Source: JAHCHG01 sp041745765 (GTDB lineage Bacteria; Acidobacteriota; Blastocatellia; Pyrinomonadales; Pyrinomonadaceae). Taken from it: a DNA stretch of 37,889 bases. Location: positions 1 through 37,889 of the forward strand of contig JBGTIH010000165.1 of NCBI GenBank assembly GCA_041745765.1, written 5' to 3'. Below the pieces are notes generated by a model that ran no database searches, was not told the DNA's origin, and saw only the letters and a list, made by a program, of their open reading frames with translations. Numbering within the stretch: position 1 is the first letter of the stretch; each line of letters begins with the position of its first letter. A program made the position numbers and the translations under genes. Below are positions 12,866-21,543 of the stretch, piece by piece.

Positions 12866-15763
12866 TTATTTCAAGGCCTCCAGGTTTTGATTTAGCGCAT
12901 TAAGTTGAGTTTCGATTTCCGTAACTCTTTCGCGCAGAGATTCGACCTTTTCAGCCGGAGCTTTCTGAACGAAATTTTCGTTGGAAAGCTGTTTGTTCAG
13001 TTTTTCGTTTTCGCTGCTCAGATTATTGATCTGCGCTTCCAATCTTTCGCGTTCTTTTTCAAAATCAATCAAGCCTTCGAGCGGAACGGCGATTTCCGTG
13101 CCATTGGTCAAAACGCCTTTGGCAGACGCTTTCGGAACATTCAGAGATTCGCTCAGATGCAACTCTTTCGCTCTCGCAAGTTTTAAGATTTGCGCTTCGT
13201 TTTCGGCGAAAATATTTCGGGTCGCAGAATCGGCGGCGATGTGAACGTCTAATTTTTCGCTCGTTTTAATCCGCATTTCGGCGCGAATGTTGCGAACCTT
13301 CGAGATCAATTCGATAATTGTCTGCATTTCCGTTTCCGATTTTTCGTCAATCAAACTCGCATCACCGGGCGGAAAATCGGCGAGCATAATGGTCTGTTCG
13401 GCTGATTTATACGCCGGATTATGCAAACCTGAATTTATTCCCGGCAGTTTTTGCCAGAGTTCTTCCGTCAGATACGGCATAAACGGATGAAGCAGGCGCA
13501 GGGCTTGTTCTAAAATTGTCAAAATCCGGTTGCGAGCGGCGTCGCGTGTCGTGTTGACGGTTTCCGATGTGATTTCGTCTTTGACCAGTTCGATATACCA
13601 ATCGCAGAAATCGTTCCAGAAAAATTGATAAAGCAGGCGCACGGCTTCGTGATAAAAGTATTTATCGAGCGCACGATTTACGTCGCGCGCCGTTTTATTG
13701 AGCCGAGAAATGATCCATTTATCGGCAATCGAGAGATTTTCCTTCGGATTGTCTTTGACGAATTCCGGTTCGACCTTATCGAGAAATTCCTCGTCTTCCT
13801 CGTCAAAATCATCAATCAGTTCATCGCCGATAAGTCTTTTAATTTCGCGCACTTCCGCTTTCGGATTGAGATACGTGTAATCAACCTGCGCGCCTTCGGA
13901 ATTCAACAGGCAAAAGCGCGTCGCGTTCCAGATTTTATTGGCGAAATTGCGATAGGTTTCGATCAACGTGTCGTTCCAGCGAATATCCGCGCCGGTGGCA
14001 ATCGAAGCGAGATAAATTCTGGTTGCGTCAACGCCGAATTTGTCGAACATTTCAATCGGATCAACGCCGTTGCCCCGCGATTTCGACATCGGTTTGCCGT
14101 CTTTTCCTAAAACCGTTCCGGTGATAATCACGTCTTCAAACGCTTTTTTATCAACGAATTTTTTCGTCAGCATCATCATTCTTGAAACCCAAAGGAAAAT
14201 AATGTCGCGTCCCGTAACGAGAACGTCGGTCGGGCAAAAGTTTTCAAGGTCAGAACCGCCTGCGTTAGCGGGTGGTTGAAGGTTACTACCGGATTTCGCT
14301 GATTCAGCGCCTATCCCGCCCGCTAACGCTGGAGGTTCTGACTTTTCACCCGTCCAGCCGAATGTTGAAAACGCCCAAAGTCCCGAAGAAAACCATGTGT
14401 CCAGAACGTCCGCATCTTGCGTTAATTGAGCAGTTCCGGCTTGGTTTGCGGCTTCTTCAAAAGTTCTTGCAACGAAAATATTTCCCTGTTCGTCATACCA
14501 AGCCGGAATTTGATGTCCCCACCAGAGCTGGCGCGAGATCGTCCAATCTTTCAGGTTTTCGAGCCACGTCGTATAAACTTTTTCGTTAGGAATCTGTGGA
14601 TGAAAATGCGGCACGCCTTCCGTTTTGATCAAATCCAGCGCCAGATCGCGCAGTTCGTCCATTTTGACGAACCATTGTTCTGAAAGAATCGGCTCGACAA
14701 TCGTTTTGCATCGCTCGCAAACCGGCAAACTGATTTCGTAATCTTCGACTTTTTCCAAAAGCCCGAGTTCTTCAAATTTCGCAACGACCTTTTTCCGCGC
14801 TTCGAATCTGTCCAAACCTTCAAAATCCGCGCCCGCATTTTCGTTCATCGTCGCATCGTCGTTCATTATGAGAAGCTGCGGCAGATTATGTCTTTCGCCG
14901 ACCTGATAATCGTTCGGATCGTGTGCGGGCGTAATTTTTACCGCGCCCGTTCCGAATTCGGAATCAACATATTCATCGGCAATTACTGGAATTTCGCGGT
15001 TTGTCAGCGGAAGCGCGATCATTTGACCGATCAAATCTTTGTAACGCTCGTCTTTCGGATTGACCGCAACCGCCGTATCGCCGAGCATCGTTTCGGGGCG
15101 CGTTGTCGCCACGGTAATTTTTCGGTCGGAATCTTTCACAGGATATTGCAAATACGTGAGTTTTCCGTCTTTGCGCTTTTCTTCTTTTACTTCTAAATCC
15201 GACAAAACGGTTTTGTCCTTCGGACACCAGTTGACAATTCGCAGACCTCGATAAATCCAGCCTTCTTCAAAAAGCGTGCAGAAAACTTCGCGAACGCCTT
15301 TCGATAAACTTTCGTCCATCGTAAAACGATGGCGCGACCAATCAACCGACACGCCTTCGCGCCGCATTTGTTCGGTAATCGTGTTGCCATATTCTTCTTT
15401 CCAACGCCACGCCCGCCGGATAAATTCCTCGCGTCCGACATCGAGCGGTGTTTTATTTTCTTGCGTGCGAAGTTGTTCGGCGACCTTGCGCTGAACCGAA
15501 ATTCCGGCGTGATCCGTTCCCGGTAGCCATAAGGTTTTAAAACCCTGCATCCGTTTCCGGCGAACAAGAACGTCCATCAAAGTGTGCTGAAGCGCGTGTC
15601 CCATATGCAGACTGCCCGTAACATTCGGCGGCGGAATGACGATCGAATATTTTGACGCGTTAGGATTTTCATTGATTTCCGGCGCGAAAAATCCGCTCGT
15701 TTCCCAGCGTTCGTAGTGATTTTTCTCGGCTTCCTGCGGGTTGTATTGTGTTGCTAATTCCAT
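12866..15763 (-). CDS. valS: Valyl-tRNA synthetase
   Basis: Class I synthetase that charges tRNA-Val and edits misactivated threonine. It has 965 residues. The N-terminal P-P-P-N-V-T-G precedes H-M-G-H (53-56), the class I HIGH motif. The CP1 editing domain follows (about 190-420), then L-D-T-W-F-S-S-G-L-W. K-P-M-S-K-S (557-562) is the KMSKS loop, followed by the anticodon-binding domain and a C-terminal coiled-coil arm (about 895-965). The oddity is an insertion of ~30 residues at about 473-506, between S-T-F-G-W-T-G and F-C-P-T-D-V-L-V-T-G, where the family has only ~8. It contains E-P-P-A-L-A-G-G and Q-P-P-A-N-A-G-G and is encoded by a 94-bp palindrome. Start at ATG 15763; the upstream region holds a heptamer array. 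The decayed exported gene is immediately downstream. Confidence 0.97.
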   Translation of the reverse strand: MELATQYNPQEAEKNHYERWETSGFFAPEINENPNASKYSIVIPPPNVTGSLHMGHALQHTLMDVLVRRKRMQGFKTLWLPGTDHAGISVQRKVAEQLRTQENKTPLDVGREEFIRRAWRWKEEYGNTITEQMRREGVSVDWSRHRFTMDESLSKGVREVFCTLFEEGWIYRGLRIVNWCPKDKTVLSDLEVKEEKRKDGKLTYLQYPVKDSDRKITVATTRPETMLGDTAVAVNPKDERYKDLIGQMIALPLTNREIPVIADEYVDSEFGTGAVKITPAHDPNDYQVGERHNLPQLLIMNDDATMNENAGADFEGLDRFEARKKVVAKFEELGLLEKVEDYEISLPVCERCKTIVEPILSEQWFVKMDELRDLALDLIKTEGVPHFHPQIPNEKVYTTWLENLKDWTISRQLWWGHQIPAWYDEQGNIFVARTFEEAANQAGTAQLTQDADVLDTWFSSGLWAFSTFGWTGEKSEPPALAGGIGAESAKSGSNLQPPANAGGSDLENFCPTDVLVTGRDIIFLWVSRMMMLTKKFVDKKAFEDVIITGTVLGKDGKPMSKSRGNGVDPIEMFDKFGVDATRIYLASIATGADIRWNDTLIETYRNFANKIWNATRFCLLNSEGAQVDYTYLNPKAEVREIKRLIGDELIDDFDEEDEEFLDKVEPEFVKDNPKENLSIADKWIISRLNKTARDVNRALDKYFYHEAVRLLYQFFWNDFCDWYIELVKDEITSETVNTTRDAARNRILTILEQALRLLHPFMPYLTEELWQKLPGINSGLHNPAYKSAEQTIMLADFPPGDASLIDEKSETEMQTIIELISKVRNIRAEMRIKTSEKLDVHIAADSATRNIFAENEAQILKLARAKELHLSESLNVPKASAKGVLTNGTEIAVPLEGLIDFEKERERLEAQINNLSSENEKLNKQLSNENFVQKAPAEKVESLRERVTEIETQLNALNQNLEALK
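14249..14342. repeat. Palindromic element inserted in frame in valS
   Basis: Arms of 27 bp (14249-14275 and 14316-14342) are inverted repeats with 24 of 27 matches, with a 40-bp loop. Both arms contain GCGTTAGCGGG or its complement CCCGCTAACGC. On the coding strand each arm encodes a P-P-A-x-A-G-G peptide, so the element keeps the valS frame open through its whole length. Confidence 0.85.
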
Positions 15764-15770
15764 AATCTTT

Positions 15771-15846
15771 AAGGTTCAAGGTTCAAAGTTTAAGGTTCAA
15801 AGTTGCAATTCAAAGAATAACTTTGAACTTTGAACCTTAACCTTTG
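15771..15846. repeat. Inverted pair of heptamer arrays upstream of valS
   Basis: Five units on the left (AAGGTTC, AAGGTTC, AAAGTTT, AAGGTTC, AAAGTTG; 15771-15805) face four on the right (AACTTTG, AACTTTG, AACCTTA, ACCTTTG; 15819-15846). A 13-bp spacer separates them. The two arrays are reverse complements, so the transcript of valS would begin with a long hairpin. Confidence 0.88.
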
Positions 15847-15860
15847 AATTTATTTTCATT

Positions 15861-15906
15861 CTAAAATAAAAACGGCTAGTTTTCATCTAAAAGCGAAAAC
15901 CAGCCG
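15861..15906 (-). terminator. Intrinsic terminator after the long receiver-domain gene
   Basis: The minus strand has a 12-bp stem (15906-15895 with 15884-15873, arm CGGCTGGTTTTC, one G-U pair), a 10-base loop and then TTTTTATTTT. It starts about 26 bp after the stop at 15932 and separates this gene from valS. Confidence 0.8.
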
Positions 15907-15931
15907 CGTAATTTCTACAATTTAATAAAAC

Positions 15932-18025
15932 TTACTCCAGCTTTTTTCGCTCCATTCTTTCCACGATCAGATCGGCGAGATTTTCAACGACATCGTTTGC
16001 CAATTGCTGGATGATTTTTTCTGAAATTTTATCGGCGATTCTCGAGGCAATCGTTTCAACCGCTTCGGACGACAAACTGATGCTGTGCCGCGCAAATTCG
16101 GAAACAATCACGCTTTCGACTGCTTCGCTTTTTTCTTTGTTTGAAACTAACGAATTAAACGGTGTCTGCGCCGATTGGTCTTTTTGTTCGACTTGTAAAG
16201 GCTTCTCGTCTTCTGCAACCGGAGAAAATTCCGGAGTTTTAGCTTGTTCTTGAACTGAATTTATGTCTTCTGAAATTATTTCTTCCGCCGGAGATTGTTT
16301 TTCGATTGAAGCAGTTTCTTCTAAATAAGATGATTCTTCCGCCGGAGTTTGTTCTGCTGAAGCTGATTCTTCCGTTTCGGCAGTTTCTTCAGCTTGCGAA
16401 ATTTCTTCTTCAGTAGTCGGAAACGGCGCGAGAATTTCAACCCTCGGGGTTGTTGGTTCTTCATCCGCAAATTGTTCGGCTTGCGCCTGATTTTCACGGC
16501 TGAAATATGATTCCGGTTCGGAAAAAGTTACAGATTTCGGATAATCCGTTTCTGTTTCAGATTTAAATTCAGATTCGTGATTATCAACAAACGATAGTTC
16601 CGCCGGAATTTGTTGCTCGTTCTCCACAGTCGGTTCATTTTCAAGATTTACCTGCTGCTGTTCGGAAGTTTCCTGATCTTCAAAATATATCGGCTGTTCG
16701 CTGACTGTTTCTTCAGAATTAAAATCCGCATATTTCTCTTCGATAATTTCCGTTGCGAAAAAATCATAAGCCGGCGTAGATGTTTGTTCAGCTTCGACCG
16801 GAGTTTCTGTTTGAAATTCCCGCGTTGACTTAGAGTCTGCCGTATCAGATGCGTGGTTAAGGTCTTCAAAAGATTCATTTAAATAATCTGAATCTGAAAT
16901 TTCCGGCAAATCGGCAGTTTCAGGCGTGGAATAAAATTCGCTTCCAATAGATTCCGCCGTTTCCGTGTCTTCGGGTGCGTTATAAAGTTCTTCCAAGACG
17001 GAATCGTTTTGAGAAGTGTCATAATAATTCGCCGAATCATCTGTAATTTGATCTATCTGTTCAATCTCAAAGCCTTTTTCCTGCGGAATTTCTTCGGGTA
17101 TAAAAACATCTTCCTGCCAAACCGGTTGAGATTGTGATGATTCGTTAAACGAGTTTTCTATGATTTGAGCTTTGGTTTCAAAATCTGAAACAGTTTCGTC
17201 AAATTCCGGTTCAAATTCGGAAACCATCTGGTTTTCCAATGAAATTGCCCGTTCTTCGGCAGAAATTCGCTGGGCGGAATAGTTTTGCGAACTATTCGGA
17301 GGTTGATAATCTTCCGACGAAGTTGATGTCAATTTGCTGAATTCCTCGGCTGTATAAGGCTGCGTTTGTGCAAAATCAGCTTCGCGTTCAAAACCGGTTT
17401 CCGCAGTTGGCTCAAACTCATCACGATTTGTTTCGAGTTTTTGCACGTCATCTACGGGCAGACTTCCGATTTGGCTTGTCTGGATCATCTCGTCGTCCAT
17501 TCCGGCATCGCCCAGCGGCTCTGATGTTTCTTCCGTCTGCGCTTGAACAGGCGTTTCAATTGACTGAAACTGTTCGATATTTTGTTGAACCGGCGTTTCT
17601 TGAACCGAGTCATTAACAACAACGGGCGCGCCGGAAAGTTCGCTGCCGTTAGATTTATTCAACAAAACGGTGACTTTGTTGACGAGTTGCCGAATTGATT
17701 GAAACGGCTTTGTCAAATAATCATTTGCCCCGACCCGGCGGGCTTCATCTTCATCAAACGGCTCGAAAGAACCAACCAGAAGAATCACCGGAACGTGCCT
17801 TGTTTCTTCGTCCTGTTTGATCATTTCGCAAATCCGATAACCGTCAACACCGGGCATATTGACATCAACCATCACCAAATCCGGTGTGGCTTCAACAAAT
17901 TTTTCCATCGCCGAATTACCGTCGCCGACGGAAATTACCTCAATACCTTCATCGGCAAATGTCAGATTAACGACCTTTTGAATCGTTACCGAATCATCCG
18001 CCAACAGCAGTCTGTGTTTTGACAC
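15932..18025 (-). CDS. Receiver-domain protein with very long acidic disordered linker and C-terminal helical domain
   Basis: A 697-residue protein. Residues 1-125 are a CheY-like receiver domain: L-A-D-D-S near the N-terminus, phospho-acceptor Asp in V-M-V-D-V-N-M-P-G, and the conserved T-K-P-F lysine. About 500 residues follow that are dominated by Glu, Ser, Thr, Gln and Pro, with near-repeats such as P-A-E-E and E-E-T-A and no domain I can name. The last ~65 residues are helical (S-E-A-V-E-T-I-A-S-R-I-A-D-K-I-S-E-K-I-I-x-Q-L-A-x-D-V-V). This ending recalls the C-terminal helices of zinc-ribbon/receiver proteins of Myxococcota and Acidobacteriota. The start is GTG at 18025, supported by AGGAG ten bases upstream. 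A phosphorylation-controlled scaffold is my inference; motility proteins such as FrzS or AglZ have comparable layouts. Confidence 0.85.
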   Translation of the reverse strand: MSKHRLLLADDSVTIQKVVNLTFADEGIEVISVGDGNSAMEKFVEATPDLVMVDVNMPGVDGYRICEMIKQDEETRHVPVILLVGSFEPFDEDEARRVGANDYLTKPFQSIRQLVNKVTVLLNKSNGSELSGAPVVVNDSVQETPVQQNIEQFQSIETPVQAQTEETSEPLGDAGMDDEMIQTSQIGSLPVDDVQKLETNRDEFEPTAETGFEREADFAQTQPYTAEEFSKLTSTSSEDYQPPNSSQNYSAQRISAEERAISLENQMVSEFEPEFDETVSDFETKAQIIENSFNESSQSQPVWQEDVFIPEEIPQEKGFEIEQIDQITDDSANYYDTSQNDSVLEELYNAPEDTETAESIGSEFYSTPETADLPEISDSDYLNESFEDLNHASDTADSKSTREFQTETPVEAEQTSTPAYDFFATEIIEEKYADFNSEETVSEQPIYFEDQETSEQQQVNLENEPTVENEQQIPAELSFVDNHESEFKSETETDYPKSVTFSEPESYFSRENQAQAEQFADEEPTTPRVEILAPFPTTEEEISQAEETAETEESASAEQTPAEESSYLEETASIEKQSPAEEIISEDINSVQEQAKTPEFSPVAEDEKPLQVEQKDQSAQTPFNSLVSNKEKSEAVESVIVSEFARHSISLSSEAVETIASRIADKISEKIIQQLANDVVENLADLIVERMERKKLE

Positions 18026-18141
18026 GAGAGTTTTGCTCCTTTATTTACTACTAAAAATTAAAATCGTAGAAGTTTGATTTGTTGAAAATTATCATTCGCT
18101 CAACAATACGTCAACAAAAAACCGTTATTTTTCGGAGAATC

Positions 18142-18540
18142 TTATCCTTTATGAATACACATTCGAAGCATTGCTTGTAACTGTGTGGTTGTAAAGGGTT
18201 TCGGCAGGAAAGCAACTGCGCCAGCGGAAAAACTGTCCGAAGAAAGTCGCGGATTTTGTTCAGCCGTCATCATAATCACCGGAATATTCATCAGACGTTT
18301 TTCCGATTGCATATAACGCACCAACTCCGTGCCTTGAATATACGGCATCACGACATCAAAAACCGCCGCCGCAAAAGGTTGCCCCGATTGCAGAAGTTTA
18401 TAGGCTTCTTTTCCGTCGCGAGCCGCTTCAACGATATAGCCTTCTTTTTCGACGATTGTTTTGACAAGACGAAGAATTGCCGGATCATCATCAGCGACTA
18501 AAATCAGCTGTTTGTTTTCGTCGGTTTTATCTTCACTCAT
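18142..18540 (-). CDS. Single-domain response regulator (CheY-like)
   Basis: A 132-residue stand-alone receiver domain. Markers are V-A-D-D-D-P near the N-terminus (acidic pocket), V-F-D-V-V-M-P (phospho-acceptor Asp), M-M-T-A (conserved Thr) and L-P-K-P-F (Lys). There is no output domain, so it must act through a partner or as a phosphate relay. I choose the ATG at 18540, with GGAG 12 bases upstream; the open frame extends six codons further to a TTG. It lies 28 bp after pdxA and 116 bp before the long receiver-domain protein on the same strand. The two receivers may belong to one pathway. No histidine kinase is in the window. Confidence 0.9.
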   Translation of the reverse strand: MSEDKTDENKQLILVADDDPAILRLVKTIVEKEGYIVEAARDGKEAYKLLQSGQPFAAAVFDVVMPYIQGTELVRYMQSEKRLMNIPVIMMTAEQNPRLSSDSFSAGAVAFLPKPFTTTQLQAMLRMCIHKG

Positions 18541-18568
18541 TAGTTTTTTATACTCCAAACTGCCACAT

Positions 18569-19588
18569 TCAATTGTAGCAAAGATTTTTTGAATTTTCTC
18601 TGCCGGAAACGAGTTCTGCGGCTAATCTTATCGCCGCCTTCATACTCGAAGCATCCGCCAGATTTTTACCTGCGATGTCATAAGCCGTGCCGTGATCAAC
18701 AGATGTGCGAATAATCGGCAACCCGAGAGTTACATTAACCGACGCGCCAAAAGACAGACATTTAACGGCAATCGTCGCCTGATCGTGATAACAGGCGATT
18801 ACGCCGTCAAATTCGCCGGCATAGCCTCTTAAAAAAATCGTGTCGGGCGAAAATGCTCCGCTGACATCAATCCCGAATTCTTTACGGCAAAAATCAATTG
18901 CCGGTATTATCTCATTTTTTTCTTCCAAACCAAACATTCCGCCTTCGGAAGCGTGCGGATTGATTCCGGCAACAGCAATTTTTGCATCTCTGCCGATCAA
19001 CCTGGAAATTTCCTGATGAGCAAATTTTATCAATTCAATCAGGTTTTCTTTTTTTACAAAATCAATCGCAGATGTCAGAGAAATGTGCGTCGAGAGCAAA
19101 ACAACGCGCAGCTTATCGGCAAAAAAACTCATTGCAAATTTCTTTGTTCCGGTCAGTTCCGCCAAAAATTCCGTATGTCCGGGATAATCGTAACCGCCCA
19201 GCGAAATTGCCTTTTTGCTGATCGGCGCGGTTGAAACCGCATCAATTTTTTTCTCGCGCCAAAGTTTGACGGCAATTTCGATATATTCGGCGGAGGCTTT
19301 GCCCGTAACGGCTGAATCTTTGCCGATACCAAAATCTTTCGGAAGATTGTTGATGTTGAAAACGCTTATTTTGGTGGGAAAACTTTGAAACTCATCGGTT
19401 ATTTCAAGAAAATCAATATCTAAATTCAAATTCTGCGCTGTCTGATGCAGAAACTTTAGATTGCCGATAATAACCGGCTCGCAAATTTGTTTTAAATTTT
19501 CATCGCTGAGGGCTTTCAAAATTATTTCTGCGCCGATTCCGGCGGCATCGCCCATTGTAATACCGATTCGCGGCAGTTTATTATTCAA
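18569..19588 (-). CDS. pdxA: 4-hydroxythreonine-4-phosphate dehydrogenase
   Basis: It oxidises 4-phosphohydroxy-L-threonine in the DXP-dependent pyridoxal 5'-phosphate pathway, in the cytoplasm. Its 339 residues match the family (about 330). Motifs are I-T-M-G-D-A-A-G-I-G at the N-terminus, S-T-A-P-I-S-K, G-Y-x-Y-P-G-H-T-E-F-L-A, A-G-I-N-P-H-A, C-Y-H-D-Q (metal ligands) and G-L-P-I-I-R-T-S-V-D-H-G-T-A-Y-D-I-A-G near the end. The start is TTG at 19588; the next Met lies inside the conserved N-terminal motif. No other vitamin B6 gene is adjacent. It heads a short run with the CheY-like gene 28 bp downstream. Confidence 0.95.
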   Translation of the reverse strand: MNNKLPRIGITMGDAAGIGAEIILKALSDENLKQICEPVIIGNLKFLHQTAQNLNLDIDFLEITDEFQSFPTKISVFNINNLPKDFGIGKDSAVTGKASAEYIEIAVKLWREKKIDAVSTAPISKKAISLGGYDYPGHTEFLAELTGTKKFAMSFFADKLRVVLLSTHISLTSAIDFVKKENLIELIKFAHQEISRLIGRDAKIAVAGINPHASEGGMFGLEEKNEIIPAIDFCRKEFGIDVSGAFSPDTIFLRGYAGEFDGVIACYHDQATIAVKCLSFGASVNVTLGLPIIRTSVDHGTAYDIAGKNLADASSMKAAIRLAAELVSGRENSKNLCYN

Positions 19589-19936
19589 TTTCTTTTCTGA
19601 TTACTTTTTAATGAAAATGTTTGTAAAATGTAGTGTCTTTACAGACTCGTCTAATTAAACATACTTTACTATTTTATGCTTCGGCTTTCAATTACGGAAT
19701 CTAAATTGAAAAAATCAAATATTTTGGCAGACGAGTAAAAGTGTTTTCAGCTGTTGAAATTTATCGAAATTCAAAAAAATTGAAAAGTTTAAATAATTAA
19801 AGACTCTTTCGACCTTTTGACTCTTACCTTTTATCCCCTTTTATGATTAGTAACCCGCGCCGTAGAATTCCTGTAAATTACAGAAAACACAAGGTTTTTG
19901 AATTTTGAAATCTGAAATCTGTAATTTGAAATTATA
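19589..19936. other. 348-bp AT-rich intergenic region between the Hfq-like gene and pdxA
   Basis: No credible gene. It contains a short inverted pair (ACTCGTCT near 19647, AGACGAGT near 19730), a degenerate CTTTT/GACTCTT repeat around 19800-19836 and a heptamer array at 19895-19929. The pdxA promoter must lie here, but I see no clear consensus. Confidence 0.6.
19895..19929. repeat. Heptamer array downstream of the Hfq-like gene
   Basis: Five 7-bp units lie here: TTTTTGA, ATTTTGA, AATCTGA, AATCTGT, AATTTGA. The array ends seven bases before the stop of the Hfq-like gene at 19937. Confidence 0.75.
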
Positions 19937-20206
19937 TTATTCCCTATCTTCCGCCTTGAACATATATTTAATATTATGCTTGAGAAGCAGAATTTTCGGA
20001 GCATTTTCCCGATCAATCTTTAAAGCATCGAGATCATACCAATCAATTACACCTTCGATTTCTTCGCCGTCCTGTAAAACGACAACCATTTTTGTGCGCG
20101 AATCAATCTGTTTCTTATAATAATAAGTTTCCGCATTAGTTTCGCTCGGCGGCGGTGTTTTTTTCCGGGTTTCCGTAAAAATTGGTTTAGTATTTTTTTC
20201 TCTCAT
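19937..20206 (-). CDS. Hfq-like Sm-fold protein (divergent)
   Basis: An 89-residue protein. After a ~27-residue charged, proline-containing leader comes a stretch with the Sm/Hfq pattern. It reads M-V-V-V-L-Q-D-G-E-E-I-E-G-V-I-D-W-Y-D, then an Sm2-like L-L-L-K-H-N-I-K-Y-M-F. Classical Hfq has (Y/F)-K-H-A-I-S at the Sm2 site, so K-H-N-I is a recognisable variant. Hfq hexamers bind small RNAs and AU-rich RNA. It lies 59 bp downstream of ftsZ on the same strand, so it may ride on the division-gene transcript. Spacing and length fit Hfq; the uncommon N-terminus and Sm2 change leave some doubt. Confidence 0.7.
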   Translation of the reverse strand: MREKNTKPIFTETRKKTPPPSETNAETYYYKKQIDSRTKMVVVLQDGEEIEGVIDWYDLDALKIDRENAPKILLLKHNIKYMFKAEDRE

Positions 20207-20265
20207 ATATTTACAAATTTACAGTTCGGTGAGGCAAATTTATTATATTTTTATCAAAAAATTTC

Positions 20266-21396
20266 CTAATCCGCTTGTCGGCGAATAAAAGTAGGAACGT
20301 CAATATCTTCTTCTTTATTTACATCAGACGCATTGAAAACAGGTTTTGGGGTGTAATTTGCGATCGCCTGATGATCGGGCGCAGACATTGCTATCTGCGT
20401 CGGCACATCAAATCCGGTGGCAATAACCGTAACTTTTACTTCGTTTTCCATAGATTCGTCAAAAACCGTTCCGAAAATAATATTTGCATCTTCATCGGCT
20501 TCTTCGTTAATTAGTGAGATTGCTTCCTCAATCTCATCAAGCGGCATATTCTTGGAACCCGTAATATTTATCAACGCACCGCGCGCGCCTTTAATTGAAT
20601 TTTCTTCGAGAAGTTTCGATTCAATCGCTGCTTTCATCGCTTTGATTGATGCGCCGTCGCCGGTTCCGTGTCCGATTCCCATCAGAGCCACGCCCATTCC
20701 CTGCATAACAGATTTTATATCGGCAAAATCAAGATTGATGATTCCCGATACGGTGATTAAATCCGAAATCCCCTGAACGGCTTGCAGCAGAATATCATCA
20801 GCGCGGTGAAAAGCATCAATGATTGAAATTTTTTCCTGAACATCTTTGAGTTTTGAATTAGGAATCGTAATGATTGTGTCAACACAGCCGCGCATTTCCG
20901 CCAGACCTTCTTCCGCCTGCCGCATTCGCTTTTTGCCCTCGACAGCAAACGGTTTTGTAACAATCGCCACGGTCAGAGCTTCAAGTTCAATAGCAAGTGC
21001 GGCAATAACGGGCGCAGCACCTGTTCCTGTTCCGCCGCCTAATCCGGTCGTAACGAAAACCATATCCGCACCATCCAGCACGTCCATAATTTTTTCGGTA
21101 TCTTCAATAGCGGCTTGCCTGCCGACACTCGGATCGGCTCCCGCCCCGAGTCCCCGCGTCAGTTCACTGCCCAACTGAATTTTGATCGGAGCTTTTGAAT
21201 TATTCAAAGCCTGGACATCGGTATTTGCGACAATGAATTCAACACCTTGAATTCCTGCCTCGATCATATGGTTGACCGCATTACCGCCGCCGCCGCCGAC
21301 ACCGATTACTTTTATTCTTGCGCCAGTTATCTGTGGCTCATCAAGGTATATTTTTATTCCGTTATTATTATTCATTTGAAGTCCATCCGTAGTCAT
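20266..21396 (-). CDS. ftsZ: Cell division protein FtsZ
   Basis: Tubulin-like GTPase that forms the Z-ring at midcell. About 376 residues. Visible features are I-K-V-I-G-V-G-G-G-G-G-N-A-V-N, the tubulin signature G-G-G-T-G-T-G-A-A-P, the T7-loop region N-L-D-F-A-D-I-K-S-V-M and a short C-terminal linker. The end, D-V-P-T-F-I-R-R-Q-A-D, is the conserved peptide that binds FtsA. I use the ATG at 21396; an ATG at 21375 behind GGATGGA is the alternative, and an in-frame TTG at 21438 looks too far out. It lies 147 bp downstream of ftsA. Confidence 0.97.
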   Translation of the reverse strand: MTTDGLQMNNNNGIKIYLDEPQITGARIKVIGVGGGGGNAVNHMIEAGIQGVEFIVANTDVQALNNSKAPIKIQLGSELTRGLGAGADPSVGRQAAIEDTEKIMDVLDGADMVFVTTGLGGGTGTGAAPVIAALAIELEALTVAIVTKPFAVEGKKRMRQAEEGLAEMRGCVDTIITIPNSKLKDVQEKISIIDAFHRADDILLQAVQGISDLITVSGIINLDFADIKSVMQGMGVALMGIGHGTGDGASIKAMKAAIESKLLEENSIKGARGALINITGSKNMPLDEIEEAISLINEEADEDANIIFGTVFDESMENEVKVTVIATGFDVPTQIAMSAPDHQAIANYTPKPVFNASDVNKEEDIDVPTFIRRQAD

Positions 21397-21543
21397 CTTA
21401 TTGAATTTCTTATTAAGAAATCTCAGCCTTAATCTCAATTGTGATGCTTAATTCGAGAGAAATTCGTTTTTCAACAATATGTTGTGTCTATGGCGAAACA
21501 GCATACAACGATTGGGGGTAAAAATCCAGTCGAAATGTTAAAT

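Noticed and set aside
13625..14110. 161-codon plus-strand frame opposite valS
   Set aside because: Antisense to an essential conserved enzyme; no recognisable domain.
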